Below, one piece after another: positions 17,047-25,481 of a stretch of DNA of 64,000 bases. Each line of letters starts with the position of its first letter. Positions within the stretch are counted from its first letter, which is position 1. The notes under the pieces are model-generated. The model searched no databases, was not told the DNA's origin, and saw nothing but the letters and a program-made list of their open reading frames with translations. Made by a program: the position numbers and the translations under genes. This DNA comes from Fimbriimonadaceae bacterium (lineage in GTDB: Bacteria > Armatimonadota > Fimbriimonadia > Fimbriimonadales > Fimbriimonadaceae), in NCBI GenBank assembly GCA_022843485.1, contig JALHNM010000001.1, positions 1 through 64,000 of the forward strand. Reading direction: 5' to 3'.

Positions 17047-18978
17047 CTACTTGCGCGACGCCTCGAGGACGTCGAGCACGGTGTGCACGAACTCGGCGTG
17101 CGACCAGGTCAAGGGACTGACGCTCAGGTGCTCTCCGGTCTCTGGGTGGAGCTGTTCGGGCAGCACCCCGGTCGGTTCGGCGCAGTGCACGGCCCACTCG
17201 AGGGCGCGCAGGGCCTCGGCGACCCCTGCGACCGGGTCGAGCCGCAACCGGGCCTGGGCGAACCAGAGCGTGCAGATCACCCACGGGTTGCCCGCCGCCC
17301 GCTCGGAACGCCGGAAGTAGTAGTCCCCCGCATACCGGGCGTAGCCCCCGACCGTCGTCTTGACCTCGAGGTCTTTGGCCAGGGCGGCGACGGTCGAGGC
17401 GAACCGCGGCGAAGACGGGTCGTAGTCCGCAACCAAGAGCCCGGCCAGGATCGCGCTGTCCGGAGTTCGGTCCGGGACCGGGACGCCGGTGTCGGTGAGC
17501 ACCATGCGCACGAACCGTCCGAGCCCCTCGTCCCAAAGGTCGCGGTCGAAGGCTTCCATGACCTCCTGGCCCGCCGCCAGGTATCGACTCGCCCGGTCGC
17601 CCTCGCCGCGGTCCTCGGCGATCGCGGCGACCGCCCGGAGCGCGGCCCCCACGCAGCACACGGTGAACGCGTGCACACCCCGCCGTTCCTCCCACAGGTC
17701 CCAACTCGGGAGGGGCAAGCCGGTCCCGTCTCGGTGCTCGGCCATGAAGTCGGCCGCGGGGCGGACGGTCGAGTCCCAGTACTGCTCCCAGAGCTCACGG
17801 TCGCCCCGCCGGGCGATCGCGAGCAGCACAAGGGCGGTCTCGTCCTGCTGGAACGGCACTTCAGGGCGTCCGTGGATCACCCAGGGGTGCCACGACGCGC
17901 CCATCGACCCGTCCGAGCGGTACTTCTGCAGCCAGAACGGCTGGCCGTGGTGGAGCACCCGGTCGCAGAAGGCGAAGAACCGTTCGCCCACGTCGTGGTA
18001 GTTGATCCGGTCCAGGGTCATCGCGGTGAGGGCCCCGTCGCGCGGCCAACAGTAGCTGTAGGTGGCTCGGTTGGTGGCAAGGATATCGCTGTCGTTAGCG
18101 GCGAGGATGGCCCCGCCGGAGTCCACCTGAGTCCGGACGAGCAGCAGGCTCTGCCAGAACTGGCGTTGGATCGGCTCGGGCAGGCGCTCCAGCCCGGCCG
18201 CCCCGTCGCGCTTGAGCCAAGCATCCGAATCGGCCACCGCCCGATCGACCACCGCCTGCTCACCCTCCGCTCGCACCACGTCCAAGAGCTCGAGGGTCTC
18301 GTCGAGGCGGTGCCCCATAACCAGCGTGAACCAGGCCTCGGCCTCGCCCCCCGGGGGAAGGTCGAGGCTGACGCCGAACGTCGAGTCCACCGACCCTTGG
18401 GCGATGGGGTTGCCGCTCAACAGACCGTCCTCCGCGTCGCGCCAGGTCCCCTCCATCCCGCCGAAGTCCTTGATCCCGGTGGCGTACTGCTCGATCCCTC
18501 CGGCGGCGGTCCGGGCAGTAAGGGCGGCGAAGTGGTGCCCCCGGTAGTGGACCACAGCGTCGGCGAACCCGTTGTAGAACGCGGTGTTCCCAACGTCGCT
18601 CTGGCCGAGCATCAGGTGCTGGGTGAAGAAGAGGCGGGCCGTCCGCGCCATGCTCCGGAGCTCGCGCAGCTTCACCCGTCGGACGTAGACCGCCCGTTCG
18701 GGGTCGACGGCGTCAGTCGCCTCGAGTTCGACGCCCGCCCGCCAACTCAGCATCCGAGTGTCGCCGACGAGCGCCCGCGGGCGGTAGCGCATGTCCCGCG
18801 CCCACTCCTCGTCGTCGCACCACCCCAGGTGCCCGTCGACGAACACCCCCATGCGCATGGCATGGCCGAGCAGGTGGTTCGGGTGGCCGACGTGGGGGAA
18901 GAAGAGGTCCCGCACCGCGTAACGCCGGTCGAAGGCGATCAGCAGGCGGCCGTTGCCGAAGACCAGCGGGCGGGGCAT
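17047..18978 (-). CDS. GH15 family glycoside hydrolase (glucoamylase/trehalase-like)
   Basis: The 643-residue protein has the N-terminal beta-sandwich typical of bacterial GH15 enzymes (RPLVFGNGRLLIAFD, DLFFPHVG). An (alpha/alpha)6 barrel follows. Signature stretches are YSYCWPRDGA, DGSMGASWHPWV, QQDETALVL (candidate catalytic Glu) and LPSWDLWEERRGVHAFT, and a C-terminal WSHAEFV supplies the second catalytic acidic region. No signal peptide is visible, so it likely acts on intracellular alpha-glucans or oligosaccharides. It follows two small exported-protein genes by 30 bases and probably shares their transcript. Glucan versus trehalose specificity is undecided. Confidence 0.86.
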   Translation of the reverse strand: MPRPLVFGNGRLLIAFDRRYAVRDLFFPHVGHPNHLLGHAMRMGVFVDGHLGWCDDEEWARDMRYRPRALVGDTRMLSWRAGVELEATDAVDPERAVYVRRVKLRELRSMARTARLFFTQHLMLGQSDVGNTAFYNGFADAVVHYRGHHFAALTARTAAGGIEQYATGIKDFGGMEGTWRDAEDGLLSGNPIAQGSVDSTFGVSLDLPPGGEAEAWFTLVMGHRLDETLELLDVVRAEGEQAVVDRAVADSDAWLKRDGAAGLERLPEPIQRQFWQSLLLVRTQVDSGGAILAANDSDILATNRATYSYCWPRDGALTAMTLDRINYHDVGERFFAFCDRVLHHGQPFWLQKYRSDGSMGASWHPWVIHGRPEVPFQQDETALVLLAIARRGDRELWEQYWDSTVRPAADFMAEHRDGTGLPLPSWDLWEERRGVHAFTVCCVGAALRAVAAIAEDRGEGDRASRYLAAGQEVMEAFDRDLWDEGLGRFVRMVLTDTGVPVPDRTPDSAILAGLLVADYDPSSPRFASTVAALAKDLEVKTTVGGYARYAGDYYFRRSERAAGNPWVICTLWFAQARLRLDPVAGVAEALRALEWAVHCAEPTGVLPEQLHPETGEHLSVSPLTWSHAEFVHTVLDVLEASRK

Positions 18979-19008
18979 GACGGCCTCGGTTGTACCCGGG
19001 CCCCGCCG

Positions 19009-19446
19009 TCACCTCGGCAGCGACGGGAACATTTGGCGGTTGACGGCTTGGACATCGACCTTCCAGCGGCCATCGACTTTGACGAGGTCGAGGCTGTAAC
19101 GTTCGTCGTAGGCGTTCGGGGCAAGGGCGTCCCGGATGAAGTCGAACTGCACGTTGGCCCGGTCGGGGGCGGGCGTCGTGGACGAGCGCATCCTCCAGGC
19201 GAACCGGTAGTAGCGCGAGTACCCCATCGTCCTTTCCCAGTCCGCCTGCACCCGGGCCGCCTCGCGCGGGGGGTTGAAGTAGGACAGCTCAGTGAGGGTC
19301 TTCACGTCGCCGGTGGCAAGGGCGGTCAGGAACCGGTTCCCGACTGTCTCCGGGCTCTCGCCGCCGAGCACCACGAGACCGACGATCCCCAGGCCCACCG
19401 CGGACAGGGCGAGGACGATCCAGTTGGCACGGCCCGATCGGTGCAT
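19009..19446 (-). CDS. Small membrane-anchored protein, NTF2/DUF4878-like fold
   Basis: The 145-residue protein has one N-terminal hydrophobic helix (WIVLALSAVGLGIVGLVVL). It then has a compact domain starting at SPETVGNRFLTALATGDVKTLTELS and ending DLVKVDGRWKVDVQAV. That layout (helix, helix, curved sheet ending in a W.V strand) resembles NTF2-like/DUF4878 lipoprotein-type domains, but no catalytic residue is evident. The ATG lies 2 bases after the preceding stop, so it is coupled to its upstream paralogue-like neighbour. The function is unknown. Confidence 0.65.
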   Translation of the reverse strand: MHRSGRANWIVLALSAVGLGIVGLVVLGGESPETVGNRFLTALATGDVKTLTELSYFNPPREAARVQADWERTMGYSRYYRFAWRMRSSTTPAPDRANVQFDFIRDALAPNAYDERYSLDLVKVDGRWKVDVQAVNRQMFPSLPR

Positions 19447-19448
19447 CG

Positions 19449-19883
19449 CTAGCGATTTAACCCGGACAGCGGCTCCCCGGGCCCGCCCTGCATCAGGGCC
19501 ATGGTGGTTTGCGGGTCGATCAGCCATTGCGCCCCGGGCTTCACGAGCCCGTATTGGAGCACGTACACCCCCGATCCGAGTTCGTAGACCACCGTCACCC
19601 GGGCCTGTCGGCCGTCCTGCCCGGCGAGCGTCGTCCGCACTGAACGGGCCTCCTGCCGTAGGGCCTGGACCCCACGGACGAGGCCGGTCGACATCGGGCT
19701 CGACACGGGCAAGGTAAGCAGCCGCTGGACGTCCTGGGGGTCACGGGCGCCGACAGCCTCATGGAACCGGGTGACGACGCTGACCGGCCCCCGGTTCTGG
19801 GCCGTGGCGAAGACCGACAGCGTCAGGACGGCCAACAGGGCCGCAGACGCATAGGCCGAGGCACGCTGGCCGACTCCCTTCAT
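19449..19883 (-). CDS. Exported NTF2-like small protein
   Basis: This 144-residue protein has a signal peptide (ALLAVLTLSVFATAQ). Its domain, VVTRFHEAVGARDPQDVQRLL ... VYELGSGVYVLQYGLVKPGAQWLID, has the same helix-then-sheet architecture as the next gene, so the two look like diverged siblings. It is first in a three-gene transcript leading to the GH15 enzyme. TAAACT (19892-19897) lies 8 bases before the ATG, which predicts a nearly leaderless mRNA. The function is unknown. Confidence 0.65.
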   Translation of the reverse strand: MKGVGQRASAYASAALLAVLTLSVFATAQNRGPVSVVTRFHEAVGARDPQDVQRLLTLPVSSPMSTGLVRGVQALRQEARSVRTTLAGQDGRQARVTVVYELGSGVYVLQYGLVKPGAQWLIDPQTTMALMQGGPGEPLSGLNR

Positions 19884-19891
19884 TGTCTGGG

Positions 19892-19897
19892 AGTTTA
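19892..19897 (-). promoter_or_regulatory. TANNNT -10 element of near-leaderless transcript
   Basis: TAAACT lies 8 bases before the ATG at 19883, too close for a Shine-Dalgarno leader. Transcription should begin at or just before the start codon. Confidence 0.5.
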
Positions 19898-19962
19898 CTC
19901 GGGAGTGAACCGGGACAACGGCGGAACGTCAGTAAGAGAGAAGACGTACCGAAGGACAGGCC

Positions 19963-21195
19963 ATGAGTGAGATCACCCGAAGAGAGCTCTTCCGTCAAGG
20001 GACCCTGATCGCCGTGGGGCTCAGCGCCCCAAGCTGGCTCTCGGCGATCGCCCGGGCCGACCTCGTGCGGTCCGCGGGCGGGAACCGGATCGACCCGAAC
20101 ACCGTGCTCGTCGTCTGTCAGTTGACGGGCGGCAACGACGGGCTCAACACCCTGGTGCCCTATACAGACCCGGCCTACGCCAAGCTCCGCCCGACCATCG
20201 CCCTCAAGGAGGACGGGCTCCACAAGATCGAGGAGTCGCTCGGGTTCCACCCATCCATGGGGGCGCTCGCCGAGCTCTACCGCAAGGGCAAGGTCGCCGT
20301 CGTCCAGGGGGTCGGGTACCCGAACTCGAACCGGTCGCACTTCAAGAGCATGGACATCTGGCACTCGGCCTCGCCGGAAGGGCGCCTAAAGCACGGGTGG
20401 ATCGGCCGGCACTTCGACCTCGCCTTGCAAGGCGGTGTGCTCAGTCCGGTCGCCGGGCTCGGGCTCTCTGTCGAGAAGCCGATGGCCCTTTCGGCCGCCC
20501 AGGCCAGCGTCCCGTGCTTTGCGAGCCTAGCCGACATCCAGGCCATGGTCGGCGACGCGGACTCCGAGCGCCTGCTGCGGGAGATCCAGGGCCGCGACGC
20601 CGAGGCCGGGTCGGCGACCCGGGCCGTCCAGATGGCGAACCGCTCGGCCCTCGACGCAATGGCCGAGCTCAAGACCAGGCTCGCGACGTTCGAGACCAGC
20701 CAGAGGTACGGCGAGGATTCGTTCGGCCGCGGGTTCCAACAGGTGGCCCGCATCGTCGCCTCCTCGCCTGCGACCCGCGTCGTCTACTTCAGCACGGGCG
20801 GCTTCGACACGCACGCACGCCAAGCCGACCAGCACGCCACGCTCCTCAAGAACTTCAGCGAGGCGGTCTCCGCCTTCCAGACCGAGATGGAGGCCTGTGG
20901 CCGGGCCGACAAGGTCGTCGTCATGGTTTTCAGCGAGTTCGGCCGCCGGGCGTACGAGAACGGGAGCGTCGGCACGGACCACGGCAAGGCCAGCGTCATG
21001 TTCCTGATCGGGACGAAGGTCAAGGGCGGGCTCCACGGGCCGAAGCCGGACCTGACGAACCTCGACGACGGCGACGTGGCCCACGCCATCGACTTCCGCC
21101 AGGTCTACGCCACCGCGCTCGACCAGTGGATGGGTTCCGACTCGGCCGGCGTCCTCGGCCAACAGTTCCCCACCCTGCCCCTGCTCAAGGGCTGA
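19963..21195 (+). CDS. DUF1501 family protein with Tat signal
   Basis: The 410-residue protein begins with a twin-arginine signal (TRRELFRQG) followed by a hydrophobic stretch, so it is exported folded. The body carries the DUF1501 landmarks: VVCQLTGGNDGLNTLVPY near the start, GVGYPNSNRSHFKSMDIWH, a TGGFDTHARQ segment and MVFSEFGRRAYENGS...TDHGKASVMFLIG. The fold belongs to the alkaline-phosphatase/sulfatase-like superfamily. Genes of this family are often paired with DUF1800 genes, but none is here. GAAGGA lies about 10 bases before ATG. A strong shared terminator follows. Confidence 0.88.
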   Translation: MSEITRRELFRQGTLIAVGLSAPSWLSAIARADLVRSAGGNRIDPNTVLVVCQLTGGNDGLNTLVPYTDPAYAKLRPTIALKEDGLHKIEESLGFHPSMGALAELYRKGKVAVVQGVGYPNSNRSHFKSMDIWHSASPEGRLKHGWIGRHFDLALQGGVLSPVAGLGLSVEKPMALSAAQASVPCFASLADIQAMVGDADSERLLREIQGRDAEAGSATRAVQMANRSALDAMAELKTRLATFETSQRYGEDSFGRGFQQVARIVASSPATRVVYFSTGGFDTHARQADQHATLLKNFSEAVSAFQTEMEACGRADKVVVMVFSEFGRRAYENGSVGTDHGKASVMFLIGTKVKGGLHGPKPDLTNLDDGDVAHAIDFRQVYATALDQWMGSDSAGVLGQQFPTLPLLKG

Positions 21196-21210
21196 ACCCG
21201 CGAAGCGTCA

Positions 21211-21246
21211 GGGCCCCCTCCTTGGCTCAGGGAGGGGGCCCGTTTT
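21211..21246. terminator. Bidirectional intrinsic terminator between convergent genes
   Basis: An 11-bp perfect stem (GGGCCCCCTCC / GGAGGGGGCCC) with a 9-base loop is followed by GTTTTT on the plus strand. The minus-strand side is much less T-rich, so termination is likely stronger for the DUF1501 gene. It separates stops at 21195 (+) and 21249 (-). Confidence 0.85.
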
Positions 21247-21248
21247 TG

Positions 21249-23201
21249 TCACCGCCCGAGGAGCCCAGTGAGGAACTCGCGCCGGTCCGGGCTCGGGCGG
21301 CCGCCCACGGGGCCGCCGTCCTTGCGGCGGATCGCGACGACCGTCGGCCGGGGCAGCCCCTTCCCGTCCGGCCAGCGCGTGCTCGGCTTCTCGACGCTGC
21401 TCCCCTCGCCGGGGTGCTGGATCGCGACGAAGAACGTGGTCTCGTCCGGCGTGAACTCCGGCCCGGCGCACTCGCCGCCGACAATCCCGGCGAGGAACGG
21501 TCGGAGCTTGCCCCGCTCGGGCCCTTCGACGGGGGCGACGTAGACCCCGTCGACCCGTTTCATCGACCGCTCCTGGCCGTCCGTGGCGATCCAGATGTTG
21601 CCGGCCCGGTCGAAGCAGACGTTGTCCGGGCACGAGACCGGGCTCACCTGGGTCTTGTCGTAGCCCGCGAAGTAGGTCGACTCGTCCGCCGGGTCGCCGC
21701 ACACCAAGAACATCTCCCACGAGAAGGTCGTGGCGGTGTGGTCGTCACCGGCCTCGGTGACCTCGATGATGTGGCCGTGGCGGTTCTCGGGCCGCGGGTT
21801 CATCGTGTCGGTCCCCGGGTTGTCGGCCTTGGCGCGGCTCGTGTTGTTCGTGCACACCACGTAGACCTTCTCGTTGGCCGGGTTGACCTCGATGTCCTCC
21901 GGCCGGTCCATCTTCGTGGCCCCCAGCAGGTCGGCGGCGCTGCGGGCGTCGATCACGACGTCGCCCTGCGTGGCGAACCCGTTCTCCGCGGTCAGCGGCC
22001 CTGTCCCCTGGACGAGCGGTAACCATTCCCCGGTACCGTCCTCGTTGTACCGAGCGACGTAGAGCGTGCCCTCGTCCATCAGGTCGCGGTTCGCGATCCG
22101 GTCGGTCGGGTCGAACGCCTTCGCGCTCACGAACTTGTACACGTACTCGAACTGGCTGTCGCAGCCGGAGTACATGACGACGCGCCCGTCCTTCGCGACG
22201 TAGGTCGTCGCCGCCTCGTGGCGGAACCGGCCCAGCGCCGTCCGCTTCTTGGGCGTCCACTCTGGGTCGTAGGGGTCGACCTCGACCACCCAACCGAAGT
22301 GGAAGCACTCGTTCGGTTCCTTGGCGACGTCGAAGCGGTCGTGGTGCTGCTCGAGCCCGTACTGGCTCTTGGCGGTCGAGATCCCGTACCGGCCGTGGCT
22401 CTTCGCCTTGGCCGGGTCGGTCTCGGACGCCGCGTTGGCGAACATGTCCTGGAAGTTCTCCTCCGCGCTCAGGACGGTTCCCCATGGGGTCTTCCCCGCG
22501 CTACAGTTGGAGCAGGTCCCGATGGACGTCGTGCCGTCCTCGCTCGTCGAGGTCTTCATCCAGTCGTGCCCGCGGGCAGGGCCGGTGAGCTCGAACGGGG
22601 TCGTCAACGAGTAGCGGGCGTTCTTGGAACCCTTGACGATCGACCACTGACTGTCCGCCAGCTTCACCTCCGCCACGGAGACGCCGACCGCCTCGAGCAG
22701 GGTGTCGATCTGGGCCCGAGTGAAGTCGCCAGGCTTGCCCGAGGCGAACATGATCTCCGGGTTGACGTACTCGTGGTTCACGACCAGGAGGCCGTGGTCG
22801 GACCGGTCGGTGCCGTACTCGATCGGGAAGTAGCCGACGAAGTCGCAGTTGTAGCCCACCTGGACGGCCTGCGCCTCGGCGCTCAGCCCGTCGGGGTCGA
22901 ACTCGGGGGCCTCGGCGAAGAGGGGGTCGCCCCAACGGTGGAATGGTTGAACCGTGTACCCCTCCGGCACGACGACCTCGGTCCCGGGCGCGTCGCCGAT
23001 CGGGGTGAACCCAAGCCCGGTGTCCACGACCGGCGGGTTCGAACGGAGAAGGCCCGGCACGGCCGCCGCGACGGTCGCGGTGACCCCCGCCTTCATGAGA
23101 CCGCGCCGACTGAGGCGGCGCTCCATGACCTGCCAGAAGCTCGACCCTTGGCCCTCGCCGGAGCGGACGACCTCGTCCGGCTCGTAATGCATGCGTTCCA
23201 T
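21249..23201 (-). CDS. PhoX family (DUF839) phosphatase, Tat-exported
   Basis: This 650-residue protein has a twin-arginine motif SRRGLMKAG near residue 32 and then a hydrophobic segment. PhoX features include LLVVNHEYVNPEIMF, the Cys-containing SNCSAGKTPWGTVLSAEENF, GWVVEVDPYDPEWTPKKRTALG, YSGCDSQFEYVYKFV and RPEDIEVNP. In characterised PhoX these positions build a Ca/Fe cluster that hydrolyses phosphate esters outside the cytoplasm. Phosphate starvation control is typical but no Pho box was identified here. TAGAAT sits 10 bases before ATG. It ends 3 bases from the shared terminator. Confidence 0.9.
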   Translation of the reverse strand: MERMHYEPDEVVRSGEGQGSSFWQVMERRLSRRGLMKAGVTATVAAAVPGLLRSNPPVVDTGLGFTPIGDAPGTEVVVPEGYTVQPFHRWGDPLFAEAPEFDPDGLSAEAQAVQVGYNCDFVGYFPIEYGTDRSDHGLLVVNHEYVNPEIMFASGKPGDFTRAQIDTLLEAVGVSVAEVKLADSQWSIVKGSKNARYSLTTPFELTGPARGHDWMKTSTSEDGTTSIGTCSNCSAGKTPWGTVLSAEENFQDMFANAASETDPAKAKSHGRYGISTAKSQYGLEQHHDRFDVAKEPNECFHFGWVVEVDPYDPEWTPKKRTALGRFRHEAATTYVAKDGRVVMYSGCDSQFEYVYKFVSAKAFDPTDRIANRDLMDEGTLYVARYNEDGTGEWLPLVQGTGPLTAENGFATQGDVVIDARSAADLLGATKMDRPEDIEVNPANEKVYVVCTNNTSRAKADNPGTDTMNPRPENRHGHIIEVTEAGDDHTATTFSWEMFLVCGDPADESTYFAGYDKTQVSPVSCPDNVCFDRAGNIWIATDGQERSMKRVDGVYVAPVEGPERGKLRPFLAGIVGGECAGPEFTPDETTFFVAIQHPGEGSSVEKPSTRWPDGKGLPRPTVVAIRRKDGGPVGGRPSPDRREFLTGLLGR

Positions 23202-23211
23202 ACCTGCCCTG

Positions 23212-23217
23212 ATTCTA
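23212..23217 (-). promoter_or_regulatory. TANNNT -10 element of phoX-like gene
   Basis: TAGAAT lies 10 bases upstream of the ATG at 23201, implying a leader of only a few bases. Confidence 0.45.
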
Positions 23218-23307
23218 ACCGGCCGTGGCAGGGGAGAGGGCTAGGTTTAACCGAACCTTAACGCCCGGTAGGACCGACCGCTCCGGGCACGCACGGGGCG
23301 GGGCGGG

Positions 23308-23313
23308 TAGGGT
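23308..23313 (+). promoter_or_regulatory. TANNNT -10 element of leaderless arginase-family gene
   Basis: TAGGGT is separated from ATG 23320 by exactly 6 bases, the spacing expected when the transcript starts at the A of ATG. No Shine-Dalgarno sequence is present. Confidence 0.5.
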
Positions 23314-23319
23314 TCCGCT

Positions 23320-24234
23320 ATGGTGAACGACCCTGCATGGCCGCGCGCCCGCGCCTGGCTCGAGGGCGAAGGCCTGGACAGCCCAGTCGGTTCGGTGAGC
23401 GTGCTCGGCGTTCCCTTGAACGCCTCGATCTCTCCAGGGAGGTGCGACCTGGCCCCCGAGGCCGTCCGCGAGGCGATGCGCCGCCTCTCGACCTACGACG
23501 TGGAGCACGGCACCGACGTCCGGAGGCTGCGTGCGGTCGATCTGGGCGACCTCGACGTCGATCGGGCTCGCCCGGAGGACGCGCTCGAGCCCGTGGTCCG
23601 TGCGATGGGGGGGGCTGTGCCCGGGTTCGAGGCGACCGTGCTACTCGGGGGGGACAACGGGGTCACGCGGCCGGGCCTGCGCGGGATGGCCGAGGCGCTC
23701 GGGCTCGAACTGGCCCAGACCGGGCTCCTCACGCTGGACGCCCACCTCGACGTCCGGCACACCGAGGACGGGCTGCATAACGGAAACCCGGTGCGCGCGC
23801 TGCTCGAAGACGGCCTGCCCGGGGCCAACGTCGTCCAGATCGGAATCGCGTCGTGGGCGAACTCGGCGGAGTATGCGACTTACGCCCGGGGCCGAGGAGT
23901 GCGGGTCGTGACCCGCCGTCAGGCCGCATCGTTCGCGGAGACCGTCCGTCGGGAGCTCGAGGCTCTGGCGGGCCGGGTCCAGGCCGTGTACGTCGATGTG
24001 GACGTCGACGTGCTCGACCGGGCCTTCGCCCCGGCCTGCCCGGGTGCCCGGCCGGGCGGGGTCATGCCCTGGGAGCTAGCGGACGCGGTCTGGGAGTGCG
24101 GGCGACACTCGTCGGTGCGGGTCATCGATATCGTCGAGGTGGATCCGAGCCGGGACGCGAACGACGTCACCACCCTCGTGGCTGGCCAGTGCCTCCTCGC
24201 CTTTTGCAGCGGCCTGACGGAGCGTCTCGCGTGA
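23320..24234 (+). CDS. Arginase/ureohydrolase family protein (probable formimidoylglutamase)
   Basis: This 304-residue ureohydrolase-fold protein has LLGGDNGVT (109-116), TLDAHLDVR (138-146) and VDVDVDVLD (225-233), which align with the three manganese-ligand motifs of arginase, agmatinase and HutG. The usual His of GGDH is Asn113 here; the remaining Asp and His ligands are intact. It overlaps the imidazolonepropionase gene by GTGA, so a role as N-formimidoyl-L-glutamate hydrolase in histidine breakdown is the best guess. hutH and hutU are not in the window. A TANNNT element 6 bases before ATG points to leaderless expression. Confidence 0.8.
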   Translation: MVNDPAWPRARAWLEGEGLDSPVGSVSVLGVPLNASISPGRCDLAPEAVREAMRRLSTYDVEHGTDVRRLRAVDLGDLDVDRARPEDALEPVVRAMGGAVPGFEATVLLGGDNGVTRPGLRGMAEALGLELAQTGLLTLDAHLDVRHTEDGLHNGNPVRALLEDGLPGANVVQIGIASWANSAEYATYARGRGVRVVTRRQAASFAETVRRELEALAGRVQAVYVDVDVDVLDRAFAPACPGARPGGVMPWELADAVWECGRHSSVRVIDIVEVDPSRDANDVTTLVAGQCLLAFCSGLTERLA

Positions 24235-25481
24235 GCGCGACGCTGTTCGTCGGGATCGGGGAGCTCGCCACCCCCGTCCAGTCCGGGTCGTGGGAGGTGC
24301 GGACGGTTCGGGACGCCGGGCTGATGGTGGAGGACGGGACTGTGCGGTGGGTGGGCCCCCGGGCCGACGCCCCGGCTACGGCGGACACGGTGGACCTCGG
24401 CGGTGGGGTGGTGTTGCCGGGGTTCGTCGACGCCCACACCCACCTGGCGTTCGCCGGCCACCGGGCGGACGAACTGGCGATGCGGGCGGCCGGGATGGAC
24501 TTCGCCGCGATCGCCGCCGGCGGCGGCGGGATCCGAAAGACCGTCCGCCATACAAGGGCCGCGTCTGAGCGCGAACTGCTGGAAGCTGTGAGCGGTCGGG
24601 CGCGCCGCATGCTCGCGAACGGGACGACCACCGCCGAGGTCAAGACGGGGTACGGCCTCGACCAAGAGACCGAGCAACGCCTCCTCGCCGTGTACGCCAG
24701 CCTTGCCGCCGCCTCCCCGCTCACGGTCGTCCCCACCTACCTGGCCGCACACGCTGTCCCGCCCGAGTATGACGGCAAGAGGGGGGCTTACCTCGAGGAG
24801 GTCGTCCTCCCCGGCGTCGCCCCCGCCGCCGCCCTCGGGGCCCGAGCCGTCGATATGTTCGTCGAGCAGGGCTACTTCCAGGCCGACGACGCCCGTCGCC
24901 TGGCCGAGGCCGCCCGGGCTCACGGCCTCGGGCTCCGGCTCCACGTCGACCAACTCGGGGACCATGGCGGGGCCGCCCTCGCCGCCGAGCTCGGAGCCGC
25001 GAGCGCCGACCACCTCGAGCACACCGGCCCAGAAGGGATCGCCGCCCTCGCCTCGTCCCGGACGGTCCCCGTCCTCCTTCCCGCGAGCGTCCTCGGCCTC
25101 GGGCTCCAGCGCTACCCAGACGCCCGGGCCATGATCGACCGGGGCCTCCCGGTCGTGCTCGCCACCGACTTCAACCCGGGCAGCTCCCCGACCCTCAGCG
25201 TCCCCTTCGTCATGGCCCTCGCGACCCGGACGATGCGCATGACCCCCGACGAGGCCCTCGTGGCCACCACCGTCAACGCGGCGCAGAGCCTTGGGCTCGC
25301 CGACCGGGGAACCCTTGCGCCCGGCCAGCGGGCGGACTTCACCGTCTGGGACTGCACCGACTACCGCGAAGTCGCCTGCTGGTTCGGGTTCGAGCTCTGT
25401 TCGCGCACCGTGATCGAGAGCCGGACGGTCCACCTCGCCCGGCGCGACCCCCAAGACCCCCGGCCCGGAGAGACGGCCTAG
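24231..25481 (+). CDS. hutI: Imidazolonepropionase
   Basis: HutI hydrolyses imidazolone-5-propionate to N-formimino-glutamate. The 416-residue amidohydrolase has GFVDAHTHLAFAGHRADE (metal His69 and His71), GGGIRKTVRHTR, LRLHVDQLGDHGG with a further His, and ATDFNPGSSPT with the catalytic Asp. These are HutI-specific forms of the metal-dependent hydrolase motifs. GTG 24231 overlaps the upstream gene by 4 bases. It converges on the cytochrome-domain gene with a 4-base overlap at the 3' ends. Confidence 0.95.
   Translation: MSATLFVGIGELATPVQSGSWEVRTVRDAGLMVEDGTVRWVGPRADAPATADTVDLGGGVVLPGFVDAHTHLAFAGHRADELAMRAAGMDFAAIAAGGGGIRKTVRHTRAASERELLEAVSGRARRMLANGTTTAEVKTGYGLDQETEQRLLAVYASLAAASPLTVVPTYLAAHAVPPEYDGKRGAYLEEVVLPGVAPAAALGARAVDMFVEQGYFQADDARRLAEAARAHGLGLRLHVDQLGDHGGAALAAELGAASADHLEHTGPEGIAALASSRTVPVLLPASVLGLGLQRYPDARAMIDRGLPVVLATDFNPGSSPTLSVPFVMALATRTMRMTPDEALVATTVNAAQSLGLADRGTLAPGQRADFTVWDCTDYREVACWFGFELCSRTVIESRTVHLARRDPQDPRPGETA

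Noticed and set aside
15466-19452. A 1328-codon plus-strand open frame opposite nuoN and GH15
   Set aside because: It is antisense to two clearly conserved genes and reads as low-complexity basic/acidic sequence, so it is not a gene.
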